From: Parolsenella sp958406235
Lineage (GTDB): Bacteria > Actinomycetota > Coriobacteriia > Coriobacteriales > Atopobiaceae
NCBI RefSeq assembly: GCF_039062465.1
Contig: NZ_JBCLNF010000013.1
Location: 1-26,693, forward strand
Direction of reading: 5' to 3'
Length of the DNA stretch: 26,693 bases
Shown: positions 14,548 to 22,248 of the stretch, piece after piece
How the letters are laid out: every line of letters begins with the position of its first letter
Position numbering within the stretch: the stretch's first letter is position 1
Position numbers and translations under genes: made by a program
The notes under the pieces: generated by a model
Database searches by the model: none
What the model saw: the letters and a program-made list of their open reading frames with translations, nothing else
What the model was told of the DNA's origin: nothing

Positions 14548-15012
14548 CTAACGGCCGATGCCGTGAAGACACTCAAGGACGGATTCGAGGGAGTCATACA
14601 GGCGAACGCGCGAGCGGCCGTCGAGCGCCGAGTCGACCCTCGACATGACGCGCGAAATCGCCTGATCGACGCGACCCATGAGCTCACGGCCAGCCTGCGT
14701 GAGGCAGATCTCGGCGCGATAGCGGCGTGTGGTCGACTCTGGGTCATCCTTGACCTCGACGAGCTTAGCCTCGCTGAGGCTCGCAATCGTACGGCACACG
14801 GCGGCGCGAGTGACGCCGGCCGTGCGAGCAAGCTCTGCCGCCGTCATGCCCGTGGAGGAGCGGCCGAGATAGTAAAGGCACATGAGGTCCGCGCCACGAA
14901 GGCCCAGACGCTCGCACTCCACCGCACGGATGCGCTGAATCTCCTTTTCCGTCGAGGAGATAAGGCGAACGAACTCCTGGAAACGCTCGCCATCCGTGTT
15001 TTTCTCGGCCAT
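14548..15012 (-). CDS. MarR family transcriptional regulator
   Basis: A 154-residue winged-helix repressor-type protein. The fold is readable as an N-terminal dimer helix, LGLRGADLMCLYYLGRSSTGMTAAELARTAGVTRAAVCRTIASLSEAKLVEV as the helix-turn-helix and recognition helix (residues about 32-82), then the wing with DDPESTTRRYRAEICLT and a C-terminal dimer helix. GGGAGG lies before the ATG at 15012 and a good promoter at 15043-15070. DegV follows downstream, so DegV is its most obvious candidate target, along with its own promoter. Ligand unknown. Confidence 0.9.
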   Translation of the reverse strand: MAEKNTDGERFQEFVRLISSTEKEIQRIRAVECERLGLRGADLMCLYYLGRSSTGMTAAELARTAGVTRAAVCRTIASLSEAKLVEVKDDPESTTRRYRAEICLTQAGRELMGRVDQAISRVMSRVDSALDGRSRVRLYDSLESVLECLHGIGR

Positions 15013-15042
15013 CGGCCTCCCTCTTTCTGATCCGTCCCGTGC

Positions 15043-15070
15043 ATCATAGCAGAGCTTGTTTACCGCTCAA
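15043..15070 (-). promoter_or_regulatory. Candidate sigma-A type promoter of marR
   Basis: On the minus strand TTGAGC (15070-15065) and TATGAT (15048-15043) are separated by 16 nt. The start point would fall shortly before the marR RBS, 31 nt before the ATG. This shows marR can be transcribed on its own rather than only from the HAD gene upstream. Confidence 0.6.
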
Positions 15071-15104
15071 CATCTCTACACAAGGTTCCAGTATGTGGCA
15101 TGGT

Positions 15105-15971
15105 TCACTTCGCGCTGCCGTGGACCGTTCGCACCATGTGCCTGGGCACAGCGTAGAGGACGTTCGAACCAATGACCTCGCTGGCAGCGCGCTTCGCGTC
15201 ATCACAGGCGCCATGGGGCGCGTACGCATGTCCGAGGGGCGCAAACCTCTCGAGCATGGCGATGTCGTTGCCGCCGTCTCCGTAGACGGCGACCTCATCC
15301 TCTCCGATACCATAGTTGGCCGCAAGCCAGGCAATCGCCTCGCCCTTGTCAACGCCCGCGCGCGTCACCTCGAACATGCTCGGGTTGAAGGGGGCGTTGA
15401 CCACCTTGTCAGAGCGCTCCGCAAAGAAGGCGTCGAGCTCGCGAATCAGACCGGGGTCAGTCGTGCGGCAGTTGATCTTGCAGATCTCGTTCTCGAGGAT
15501 GGCGGAGGGCGTCTGATCGTAGAGCATCTCGTCCGCCGCGCGCATTCCGGGCGCGTGCATGGCGCGCAGGCGAACGTAATCCTTAACGCGCTTCACAAGG
15601 CCATGGGCGACGTACTCCGCGTCATAGGCCTCGCGAGACGTGCAGACGTAGCTGTGACGCCTGCCGATGCACAGAAACGGCGCCTCGGGAAACGCCGTGA
15701 GCGCCTCCTCGACAAACGCCGGGTCGAGCGTGGCGAATCGCAGCAGCTCGCCCTCCCTCGAGAGGACGATCGAGCCGTTCGCGCAGACGACGTCACACGG
15801 GAGGTCCCCAAAGCCAAAGTCGCCGGGGCGGCGAAAGGTACGCCCCGTGGCGATGGTGAACCGCGCGCCCGCATCGACCACGCGACGGATCGAGGCCGCC
15901 ACCGGGCACGTCACGGAATGCGTGGCGCCCAGCAGCGTCCCGTCAAGGTCTGATGCGAACAGGCGAATCAA
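15105..15971 (-). CDS. Cof-type HAD-IIB family phosphatase
   Basis: Cytosolic haloacid-dehalogenase-type phosphatase of subclass IIB, probably acting on sugar phosphates or nucleotide-like metabolites. In the 288-residue product FASDLDGTLLG (5-15) supplies the nucleophile Asp8 and Asp10, FTIATGRTF is motif II, VDKGEAIAWLA gives the motif III Lys, and VYGDGGNDIAMLE is motif IV. The predicted start is TTG at 15971: AGGTG, which overlaps the DUF47 stop, lies 7 nt upstream, so translation is coupled to the phosphate-cluster gene. Substrate unknown. Confidence 0.88.
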   Translation of the reverse strand: MIRLFASDLDGTLLGATHSVTCPVAASIRRVVDAGARFTIATGRTFRRPGDFGFGDLPCDVVCANGSIVLSREGELLRFATLDPAFVEEALTAFPEAPFLCIGRRHSYVCTSREAYDAEYVAHGLVKRVKDYVRLRAMHAPGMRAADEMLYDQTPSAILENEICKINCRTTDPGLIRELDAFFAERSDKVVNAPFNPSMFEVTRAGVDKGEAIAWLAANYGIGEDEVAVYGDGGNDIAMLERFAPLGHAYAPHGACDDAKRAASEVIGSNVLYAVPRHMVRTVHGSAK

Positions 15972-15979
15972 GACAGCAC

Positions 15980-16603
15980 CTAGTTGTTCTGCATGATGAT
16001 GCCCTCGACGCCGTCAGCAACGCGCTCGCACGCGTCGAGGCAGCTCTCGAGGACGGTGTAGATCTCGCGCATGCCGAGGACGCGGAGAGGGTCCGTCTCG
16101 GTCATGTGGAGCTCTCGCATGATGCGGAGGAAGATCTCGTCGCCCACGGACTCGAGGGTGTTGATCGAGATGACATGCTCGTGGAGGGACTCCGGCTTCT
16201 TGAAGTTGGGAAGCTCGGCGATCATGTTGCGAACCTCCTCGGCCGCCTTCACGAGCATCGTCACCATCTCGAGCGCGCCGGGCGTGAGCTCCTGGATGTT
16301 GTCATAGTAAAGACGATGGAGGACGCCCTCGATGTAGTCCGTGACATCGTCAAGGCTGGAGCTGAGCCTTGCGAGGTCCTCACGCTCGATCGGGGTGATG
16401 AAGGCCCTGAGGAGGGTGTCCATCATGCCGTGGCGAAGGTCGTCGGAGGACTGCTCGATCTCGTGCATCTCGTCCATGTGCTTCTCGAGCTCCGCGGGAT
16501 TGTAGTCGCGCATGATGCCCTCGAGCAGGTGCGCGGCCTTGCAGATGTTGTCAGCGCAGGAGTTGTAGTTGTCGAAGTAGAAGGAGTCGCTCTTACGAGC
16601 CAT
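15980..16603 (-). CDS. DUF47 family protein (PhoU-like Pit accessory)
   Basis: A 207-residue all-helical cytosolic protein of the DUF47 family, distantly related to PhoU and usually encoded with Pit phosphate transporters, where it is thought to modulate uptake. It has charged helical repeats such as MDEMHEIEQSSDDLRHGM, LLRAFITPIEREDLARLSSS and LDDVTDYIEGVLHRL, the acidic metal-site type motifs of the family. It lies 153 nt downstream of the Pit gene and 8 nt before the HAD start. The gap holds a CCGGCG-ACAA-CGCCGG hairpin (16641-16656) without a T-tract. Confidence 0.92.
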   Translation of the reverse strand: MARKSDSFYFDNYNSCADNICKAAHLLEGIMRDYNPAELEKHMDEMHEIEQSSDDLRHGMMDTLLRAFITPIEREDLARLSSSLDDVTDYIEGVLHRLYYDNIQELTPGALEMVTMLVKAAEEVRNMIAELPNFKKPESLHEHVISINTLESVGDEIFLRIMRELHMTETDPLRVLGMREIYTVLESCLDACERVADGVEGIIMQNN

Positions 16604-16756
16604 GTCGGTTCCTCTCGATTGGGGACGTTGGGGTGAGCTACCGGCGACAACGCCGGAGACGGTACCTGACGTGCGAGCCGCGGCGCCCGCGGAGTAGCGG
16701 CGGGCCCGCTGGCAGGGGCGACGGGCCGCGACAGTTGCCGCCGTGGCAAATGCCGC

Positions 16757-17809
16757 CTAGAACAGGAACATGAACAGCTTGGCCATGGCGAAGCTGATGA
16801 GGCCACAGCCCGGGAACGTGAAGACCCAGGTCAGCATCATGTCCTTCACGACGCCAAAGTTAATGGCGGAGAGGCGCTTCACGGCGCCGACGCCCATGAT
16901 CGCGCTCGTCTTGGTGTGGGTGGTGGAGACGGGAATGCCGAGCTCGGTCATGATGAGCAGGCACAGCGAGCTCGCGAGGTCCGCGGCAAAGCCCTGGTAC
17001 TTCTCGAGCTTGACCATATCCATGCCCACACTCTTGATGATGGGCTCGCCGCCGATGCTCGTGCCGATGCCCATCGTGATCGAGCAGAGCATCATGAGCC
17101 ACACGGGGATGACAACGCCCTCGACGCTGGACTGACCGCCGCAGAACGCCACTCCAAGGAAGAGCACGCCAATGAACTTCTGACCGTCCTGGGCGCCGTG
17201 CATGAAGCTCATGGCGGCAGCGCCGAAGATCTGGGCGTAGCGGAAGAAGCCATCCGTCTTGCGGCGGTCTGCCTCGGCAAAGACGATGGTCACGAGTTTG
17301 CAAACGAGCCAACCGATCGCAAACCCGAAGAGCAGGCTCATGACGAGGCCATAGATAACCTTGATCCACTCCTCGCCGTTCACGCCGTCGAGGCCGCCCT
17401 GGATGGCGATGGCGGCACCGGTAAGGCCGGCGATGAGGCTGTGGCTCTCAGACGTGGGGATGCCGAACACCGAGGCGCCCACGCTGTACACGACGATCGA
17501 GAAGAGCGCGGCGCACAACGCGATGAGCGCGGCTTCCGTATTGCCGCCGAAGTCGACCATGTTGGAGATGGTCGAGGCGACGCTCGCGTTGATCTTCGTC
17601 ATCACGAGGACGCCGAGGAAGTTGAGCAGTGCGCTCATGATGATGGCGGGCTTCACGCGCATGCAGCGCGTGGTGACGCACGTGGCGATCGCGTTGGGAG
17701 CGTCAGTCCAGCCGTTGACGAAGATGACGCCGAGTGTGAGAAGCGTAGTGAGCGCAAGGGGCGGGCTCGTGAGAACCTGCCCCATGAAGTGCGCGAACGA
17801 AACGTCCAA
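16757..17809 (-). CDS. Inorganic phosphate transporter, Pit family
   Basis: Integral membrane symporter for inorganic (metal-)phosphate. The 350-residue product has the duplicated PiT signature: NGWTDAPNAIATCVTTR near the N-terminus and, in the second half, SFMHGAQDGQKFIGVL; GIPTSESHSLIAGLTGAA and GIPVSTTHTKTSAIMGVG are the paired re-entrant-type segments. About ten hydrophobic helices are visible. The start is TTG at 17809 with GGGGGA a few bases upstream; no ATG fits as well. First gene of the Pit-DUF47-HAD cluster. High-affinity Pst components are not in view. Confidence 0.94.
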   Translation of the reverse strand: MDVSFAHFMGQVLTSPPLALTTLLTLGVIFVNGWTDAPNAIATCVTTRCMRVKPAIIMSALLNFLGVLVMTKINASVASTISNMVDFGGNTEAALIALCAALFSIVVYSVGASVFGIPTSESHSLIAGLTGAAIAIQGGLDGVNGEEWIKVIYGLVMSLLFGFAIGWLVCKLVTIVFAEADRRKTDGFFRYAQIFGAAAMSFMHGAQDGQKFIGVLFLGVAFCGGQSSVEGVVIPVWLMMLCSITMGIGTSIGGEPIIKSVGMDMVKLEKYQGFAADLASSLCLLIMTELGIPVSTTHTKTSAIMGVGAVKRLSAINFGVVKDMMLTWVFTFPGCGLISFAMAKLFMFLF

Positions 17810-17889
17810 GCTATCCCCCTTCTAGACAGACATACACGCTATTGTGCACCAAAGATGGAGGATTCGCTTACGTGTGCCTTACAAAAGTT

Positions 17890-17975
17890 GACAAGTTCGG
17901 CGGGCGAAACACGGAGCATCGCTGAAAAAGCCGACAAGTTCGGCGGGCGGAACGTGGAGCATCGCTGAAATCGGG
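17890..17975. repeat. 43-bp tandem duplication between Pit and HAD genes
   Basis: Unit 17890-17932 is repeated at 17933-17975 with few differences (both start GACAAGTTCGGCGGGCG and share GGAGCATCGCTGAAA). It lies in the 249-nt gap between the divergent Pit and HAD-IA genes. A partial leading match (AAGTTGACAAG) precedes the first unit. No stable reading frame with a start and RBS covers it, so I treat it as noncoding. Confidence 0.9.
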
Positions 17976-18058
17976 CGCGAAGGCAGGCGCCGCACGAGGC
18001 CCAGCGAGACGCATGGCGCACAATTGCAGCCACAATCCCCTTGAGAACGGAGGTTCGC

Positions 18059-18676
18059 GTGGCATTGCTCAGGAACGTCATCTTCGACATGGGAAACGTC
18101 CTCATGACCTTCGACGGCCATGAGTTCGCAAGCGCCTTCACGGAGGACGAGAAGGACGCAGACCTGCTCTACGCTGCGCTTTTCGGCCGCGCGGAGTGGT
18201 CGCTGCTCGACTCGGGCACCATCGACCACGCCACGATGCTGCGCGTGGCGGAGGCCCACATCCCGGAGCGGCTCCTCCCCAACCTCTATAGCTGCTTTGA
18301 CCACTGGCCGGAGCTCTCGCGTCCCCTCGAGGCGACGAACGACCTCGCGCGTCGCCTGCACGCCGCGGGCTTTGGCGTCTACGTGCTCTCCAACGCCTCG
18401 GACAGGATCTTCGAGCAACTCGACCGCGCACCCGCGCGTCCCATCCTTGACGGCGTGGTCGTCTCTGCGGAGGAGCGCCTCATGAAGCCCGACCCCGCGA
18501 TCTTCCTCCTGTGCGACCGCTACGACCTCGCGCCCGAGGAGTGCCTCTTCGTCGACGACAACCTCGACAACTGCCGGGGCGCTGGGGTCACCGGCATGTG
18601 GACGCACCACTTCACTGGCGACGTCGACGCGCTCGAGAACCAGATCGCCACGCTCTCGCAGGGCAGTAAGGCATAG
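18059..18676 (+). CDS. HAD-IA family phosphatase (YihX-like)
   Basis: Cytosolic HAD hydrolase of subclass IA. In the 205-residue product VIFDMGNVLMTFDG is motif I, with the FDxGNVL form typical of YihX, which acts on glucose 1-phosphate; LSNASDRI is motif II, RLMKPDPAIF supplies the Lys of motif III, and LFVDDNLDNCRGA is motif IV. I chose the GTG at 18059, 5 nt after GGAGG; an upstream TTG at 18041 precedes that RBS. It is a single plus-strand gene facing the YigZ gene. Substrate is only suggested by family. Confidence 0.87.
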   Translation: MALLRNVIFDMGNVLMTFDGHEFASAFTEDEKDADLLYAALFGRAEWSLLDSGTIDHATMLRVAEAHIPERLLPNLYSCFDHWPELSRPLEATNDLARRLHAAGFGVYVLSNASDRIFEQLDRAPARPILDGVVVSAEERLMKPDPAIFLLCDRYDLAPEECLFVDDNLDNCRGAGVTGMWTHHFTGDVDALENQIATLSQGSKA

Positions 18677-18745
18677 CGGGACGGCAATGCGCACCCGGCA
18701 ACCGACGCCTGGCATCCGCGCACGCGCCCGAGCCCACGCCGCGCC

Positions 18746-19444
18746 CTAGAACACGGAGAAGCTCGGCTCGCTCACGCGGCAGAGGTCCTGGCCCGCGGCC
18801 ATCTCGCGCATGGCATCCACGAACGCCGCTTCCTCACCCGCGCGAAACGCCAGCGTGAGGGTTACATCCGCCCCGTACTCAGATCCACGGTCATGCGCGC
18901 CGGAGCGTTCCGCGAGGTCACGTACGCGATCGTGCATGGCATAGGGAATCGTCAGCTCAACGACGGTCACGAGTGTCTTCTCCACGAGAAGCCCTGCCTC
19001 GCGCGCTGCCTCGACCGCGCGCTGCGTCGCCGTCGTGTACGCGCGGACAAGCCCGCCGGGGCCCAGGAGTGTGCCGCCAAAGTAGCGCGTCACCACGCAG
19101 CAGCAATCCCTGAGGCCCGCACCACGAAGGACCTCGAGCGTAGGCATGCCGCTCGTGCGCTGGGGCTCCCCGTCGTCACTCTGGCGCTCCGCACCATCCG
19201 CCAGGATCCAGGCGGGAACGTTATGGCGAGCGTCGTAGTGCTGGCGGCGAATGCTCTCGATGAAGGCGTTTGCCTCGTCCTCGCTCTCGATATGCGTCAG
19301 GTGCGCAATGAAGCGGCTCTTGCGGTCAACGAACTCCGCCGTCGAGACCTCGTCCACCGCGGGCGTCAGATACGATGCGGCGCCGGCCGCGTTGGCGCCC
19401 GACGTCGCATCAGCAGACCTTGTCTTGGCTTTGGCCTTCGCCAC
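18746..19444 (-). CDS. YigZ/IMPACT family protein (UPF0029)
   Basis: A 232-residue cytosolic protein of the IMPACT/YigZ family, which has a ribosomal-S5-like fold and is linked to translation or stress responses but lacks a defined activity in bacteria. Diagnostic blocks are FVDRKSRFIAHLTHIESEDEA, ARHNVPAWIL, DDGEPQRTSGMP and DCCCVVTRYFGGTLLGPGGL. An N-terminal Ala/Lys-rich tail of about 25 residues precedes the domain. GTG start at 19444 with GGAGG 5 nt upstream; the start shares one base with the HPr stop (TAGTG), so the two genes are translationally coupled. Confidence 0.9.
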   Translation of the reverse strand: MAKAKAKTRSADATSGANAAGAASYLTPAVDEVSTAEFVDRKSRFIAHLTHIESEDEANAFIESIRRQHYDARHNVPAWILADGAERQSDDGEPQRTSGMPTLEVLRGAGLRDCCCVVTRYFGGTLLGPGGLVRAYTTATQRAVEAAREAGLLVEKTLVTVVELTIPYAMHDRVRDLAERSGAHDRGSEYGADVTLTLAFRAGEEAAFVDAMREMAAGQDLCRVSEPSFSVF

Positions 19445-19698
19445 TAGAGCCTCCGGAGGAGATGCGCCATGAACTCAGAGGCATCCGCCTCGTCCGGGCC
19501 ATCGATCTTAACGGTGATGGTGTCGCCGAGGTGGGCTCCCAGGCCCATGAGACCGATCACGTCCTCGCCGTCAGCGGAGCGGTCCGAGTGGCTTACGGTG
19601 TAGGTACTCTCCCACCGCGCGGCCTCGCCGGCAATGAGCATCACGGAACGAGAGTGAAGACCCATGGGGTCCTTAATGGTATGGGTTAGCTCGACCAT
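19444..19698 (-). CDS. ptsH: HPr-like phosphocarrier protein with Asp at position 46
   Basis: Small cytosolic protein of the HPr family, which carries phosphate from enzyme I to sugar-specific PTS enzymes. The 84-residue product aligns without gaps over the key regions: His15 in GLHSR is the phosphorylation site and Arg17 is kept, but Pro18 is Ser. The regulatory Ser46 (canonical KSIMG) is Asp46 in EDVIG, which mimics the seryl-phosphorylated form. GVMSLG becomes GLMGLG. AGGAG precedes the ATG at 19698. Enzyme I is not adjacent; the gene sits between a DAHP synthase and yigZ. It may be a regular HPr or a divergent regulatory paralogue. Confidence 0.88.
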   Translation of the reverse strand: MVELTHTIKDPMGLHSRSVMLIAGEAARWESTYTVSHSDRSADGEDVIGLMGLGAHLGDTITVKIDGPDEADASEFMAHLLRRL

Positions 19699-19714
19699 GT
19701 CTCTCCTGCGTGGA

Positions 19715-19735
19715 GTTGTGATTGGGTTTCACAAC
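19715..19735. promoter_or_regulatory. 7-bp inverted repeat in the HPr leader
   Basis: GTTGTGA (19715-19721) mirrors TCACAAC (19729-19735) around 7 nt. It lies 17 nt before the HPr start codon, so it may be an operator or a small leader hairpin. The odd spacing does not match a standard CRP dyad. The rest of the 144-nt gap to the DAHP synthase holds no gene. Confidence 0.45.
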
Positions 19736-19842
19736 ATGGTAGCGATTAATTGGCTGCCTATCCCCGACATTTCGCCGACGGATAGACCAATTTGCATATC
19801 GGCACCAGAGAAGCGCATAAGTTAGGGGCGAACGATCCCCGG

Positions 19843-20871
19843 TTACGCCCTCTCGGCGAGCTCGCGCACGAGGTACTCGGTCTTTTCCCAGCCGATGCAC
19901 GGGTCGGTGATCGACTTGCCGTAGACGCCACCGTCGACGGGCTGGTTACCGTCCTCGAGGTAGGACTCGACCATGAAGCCGCGCACGATGTTGCGGATCG
20001 ACTCGCTGCGTCGGCAGGAGTCGAGCACCTCCTTGCAGATGCGGAACTGCTCGAACGGGCGCTTACCAGAGTTGTCATGGTTGCAGTCGACGATGACGGC
20101 CGGGTTGTCGTAGTTCTCCCTCGTGTAGCGCTCGGCGAGGCGCTCGAGGTGTTCGTAGTGGTAGTTGGGGTAGTTACGACCGTCGAGGCCGATGTAGCCG
20201 CGGAGAACCGCATGGGCGAGCGGGTTGCCCTGCGTGGTAACCTCCCAGTTACGATAGATGAACTCCTGCGGAGCCTGGGCGGCGTAGATGGAGTTGAGCA
20301 TGACCGTGGTCGAGCCGGCGGTGGGGTTCTTCATGCCAACGGGCACGGAGACGCCGGAGGCGACGAGGCGGTGCTCCTGGTTCTCGACGGAGCGGGCACC
20401 CACGGCGACGTAGGCGAGCAGATCGAAGAGGTACTGGTAGTTGGAGGGGTAGAGCATCTCGTCAGCCGTGAAGAAGCCGGTCTCCTCCGCCACCGCGAGG
20501 TGCATGTGACGGATGGCCTTCACACCCTCGAGGACGTCAGCCTTGGCGTCCGGATCGGGGCTGTGGAGAAGGCCCTTGTAGCCGGTACCCTTGGTGCGGG
20601 GCTTCGCGGTGTAGACGCGAGGGACGATGACGAGACGATCCTCGACGTCCTCCGCGAGCTTTGCCAGGCGCGTGACGTACTCGAGCACGGAATCCTCGCG
20701 GTCCGCGGAGCACGGGCCGATCACGAGGAGCTTGCGCGGGTCCTCGCCGGTGATGACGCGGGCGACCTTCTCGTCAAAGGCGACCTTCTTGGCAGCGAGC
20801 TCGGCGGAGAGGGGCATACCCTCGCGAATCTCCTGCGGGATGGGCAGGCGACGCTTGAAGTTCATCGACAT
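19843..20871 (-). CDS. 3-deoxy-7-phosphoheptulonate synthase, class I (AroFGH type)
   Basis: First enzyme of the shikimate pathway, condensing phosphoenolpyruvate and erythrose 4-phosphate. The 342-residue product has VIGPCSADRED (metal Cys), PRVYTAKPRTKGTGYKGL, VGMKNPTAGS, VIVDCNHDNSGK and GFMVESYLEDGNQP, i.e. every conserved block of the AroFGH family, and the N-terminal extension (about 40 residues) that in this family carries feedback regulation. AGGAGG lies 6 nt before the ATG at 20871. Which aromatic amino acid inhibits it cannot be read from the sequence. Other shikimate genes are not in view. Transcribed away from rnpB. Confidence 0.95.
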   Translation of the reverse strand: MSMNFKRRLPIPQEIREGMPLSAELAAKKVAFDEKVARVITGEDPRKLLVIGPCSADREDSVLEYVTRLAKLAEDVEDRLVIVPRVYTAKPRTKGTGYKGLLHSPDPDAKADVLEGVKAIRHMHLAVAEETGFFTADEMLYPSNYQYLFDLLAYVAVGARSVENQEHRLVASGVSVPVGMKNPTAGSTTVMLNSIYAAQAPQEFIYRNWEVTTQGNPLAHAVLRGYIGLDGRNYPNYHYEHLERLAERYTRENYDNPAVIVDCNHDNSGKRPFEQFRICKEVLDSCRRSESIRNIVRGFMVESYLEDGNQPVDGGVYGKSITDPCIGWEKTEYLVRELAERA

Positions 20872-21012
20872 AGCTAACCTCCTGTATGCGCAAATCGGGC
20901 ACTGGTAAGGCTTCGCTATGCCTCGTGCGCCCCCACGCGCGAGTTAATTTGCCCGCCACTATACCAGCTTTGTGTTTCCGGATACCTTCGCAATCCGGAA
21001 GCCCGCACGTGC

Positions 21013-21018
21013 TACAAT
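21013..21018 (+). promoter_or_regulatory. -10 element of rnpB
   Basis: TACAAT at 21013-21018 lies 7 nt before the first base of the RNA P1 helix near 21025. No clear -35 is present at the usual spacing; TTCGCA (20988-20993) would need a 19-nt spacer. Confidence 0.55.
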
Positions 21019-21024
21019 CGCTTC

Positions 21025-21388
21025 CGCGAGGTGGGCTAGACGACCGCGGGACCCGCGAGCGATCGCAGGTCATGAGGAAAGTCCGGGCTCCACAGGGCAG
21101 GATGCTGGCTAACGGCCAGGCGGGGTAACCCGACGGAAAGCGCCGCAGAAAAGAAGACTCCCACTGGCGGGTTCGCCCGTTAAGGGAAAAGCTGAAACGG
21201 TGGTGTAAGAGACCACCAGCGTCGTGGCGACACGGCGGCTTGGCAAGCCCCATCCGGAGCAAACGCAAATAGGAGCGCCATGGTGTTGCCCGCACCGCGC
21301 TCGGGTTGCGCGCTAGAGGCCAACGGCAACGTTGGTCGTAGATAAATGGTCGTCCTAGACAGAACCCGGCTCATAGGCCCGCCTCGTA
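21025..21388 (+). ncRNA. rnpB: RNase P RNA (bacterial type A)
   Basis: Catalytic RNA that matures the 5' ends of tRNAs. The universal P4 5' strand GAGGAAAGTCCGGGCTCC is at 21074-21091, and its partner ACAGAACCCGGCTCATA is at 21359-21375. The P1 helix closes between GCGAGGTGGGC at the 5' end and GGCCCGCCTCGT at the 3' end, which fixes the ends to within a few bases. The GTAAGAGACCACCAGC segment (CRII/CRIII-like) and the GGAGCAAACGCAAATAGG segment are also present. A terminator follows directly. Any long open frames across this region on either strand are spurious. Confidence 0.96.
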
Positions 21389-21398
21389 CTTAATACCA

Positions 21399-21438
21399 AG
21401 GCGCTCCCCCGGACCATCCGGAGGAGCGCCTCTTTTTT
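21399..21438 (+). terminator. Rho-independent terminator of rnpB
   Basis: AGGCGCTCC (21399-21407) pairs with GGAGCGCCT (21423-21431); an inner CCGGA/TCCGG extends the stem. T-rich tail TCTTTTTT follows (21431-21438). It also separates rnpB from the convergent cutC gene. Confidence 0.92.
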
Positions 21439-21521
21439 GTGTGCGCCGCGGCGTGCGTCAGGCAGGCGGACGCGACAACGGCGTGCGAGCGCCAGGGGAG
21501 CCCGCCCCAAGGCCTCAGGTG

Positions 21522-22172
21522 CTAGAGGCGAACGACCCTCGTGCCATGTACCTCGGAGACGCCGAGGGCGCGGGCGAGCTCCTCGCAGTTTTGCCAGGTG
21601 ACGCCGCCGCCGGGGAGGATGCCGATACGGCCGACGGCACGCTCAACGTAGGCACGCAGACGCGGGAGGTTCTCCTCGATTGGCGTGCCAGCAGGGCCGC
21701 CGTGCGTGAGGATCCGCGTGACGCCATGCTCTGCGAGCCAGTCGATGGCGCCGAGCTGCTCCTCCGGAAGAATCTCGTCAAACGCCATGTGGAAGGTGAC
21801 CTGCAGGGGTCTCTCCGCACAGGCGCACGCCGTAGAGAGCAGGCGTTCCGTCGCGAGGATATCGAGGTGACCGTCGCGCGCGCAGCCAAAGACGACGCCG
21901 TCAACGCCAGAGCGCGCGTGCGAGGCGATATCGTCGTCCATCATCTGGAGCTCGTCGGCGCTATAGGCGAAGTCTCCCCCGCGCGGGCGAACCATCGCCA
22001 TAAGGGTGACGTCGTGTTCGCGGCAAAGGCGCACGGCAGCACGGACGACGCCCACGGAAGGCGACGTGCCCCCGCACGCGAGATTGTCACAGAGCTCGAT
22101 TCGCTTCGCCCCCGCCTCGATGGCGGCAGGCACGCGCTCCATGTTCTCCGCGCAGAACTCCTTGAGTAGCAT
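21522..22172 (-). CDS. cutC: Copper homeostasis protein CutC
   Basis: Cytosolic TIM-barrel protein of the CutC family, linked to copper tolerance. The 216-residue product has KEFCAEN, GAKRIELCDNLACGGTSPS, VMAMVRPRGGDF-like (LMAMVRPRGGDF), DGVVFGCARDGHLD, VTFHMAFDE, RILTHGGPAGTP, GILPGGGV and EVHGTRVVRL, matching all family blocks. The ATG at 22172 has GGGGAG upstream. A longer in-frame start at 22232 would run through the DivIVA terminator and is rejected. No copper pump or chaperone is adjacent, and the true function of CutC proteins remains debated. Confidence 0.93.
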   Translation of the reverse strand: MLLKEFCAENMERVPAAIEAGAKRIELCDNLACGGTSPSVGVVRAAVRLCREHDVTLMAMVRPRGGDFAYSADELQMMDDDIASHARSGVDGVVFGCARDGHLDILATERLLSTACACAERPLQVTFHMAFDEILPEEQLGAIDWLAEHGVTRILTHGGPAGTPIEENLPRLRAYVERAVGRIGILPGGGVTWQNCEELARALGVSEVHGTRVVRL

Positions 22173-22196
22173 CCCGTCTCCCCTCTCGCACATACG

Positions 22197-22225
22197 AAAA
22201 AGGCGGGCCCCAAACGGGACCCGCC
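22197..22225 (-). terminator. Rho-independent terminator of the DivIVA-domain gene
   Basis: GGCGGGCCC (22202-22210) pairs with GGGACCCGCC (22216-22225) with one mismatch, and the minus strand runs into TTTTT (22201-22197). It lies 24 nt past the stop at 22249. Confidence 0.9.
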
Positions 22226-22248
22226 CAAACACTGCTTACAGCCTAAGA

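Noticed and set aside
16916..17968. Long plus-strand open frame antisense to the Pit gene
   Set aside because: Shadow of the Pit coding sequence with low-complexity Asp/His/Glu composition. It runs through the 43-bp repeats, and no known domain is visible.
19715..19735. CRP-type operator in front of the HPr gene
   Set aside because: The TGTGA/TCACA arms are 7 rather than 6 bases apart, so the symmetry does not fit the standard CRP dyad. Kept only as an inverted repeat.
20774..21295. Open frame across rnpB and the DAHP synthase start
   Set aside because: The RNase P RNA motifs explain this sequence; the frame is accidental.
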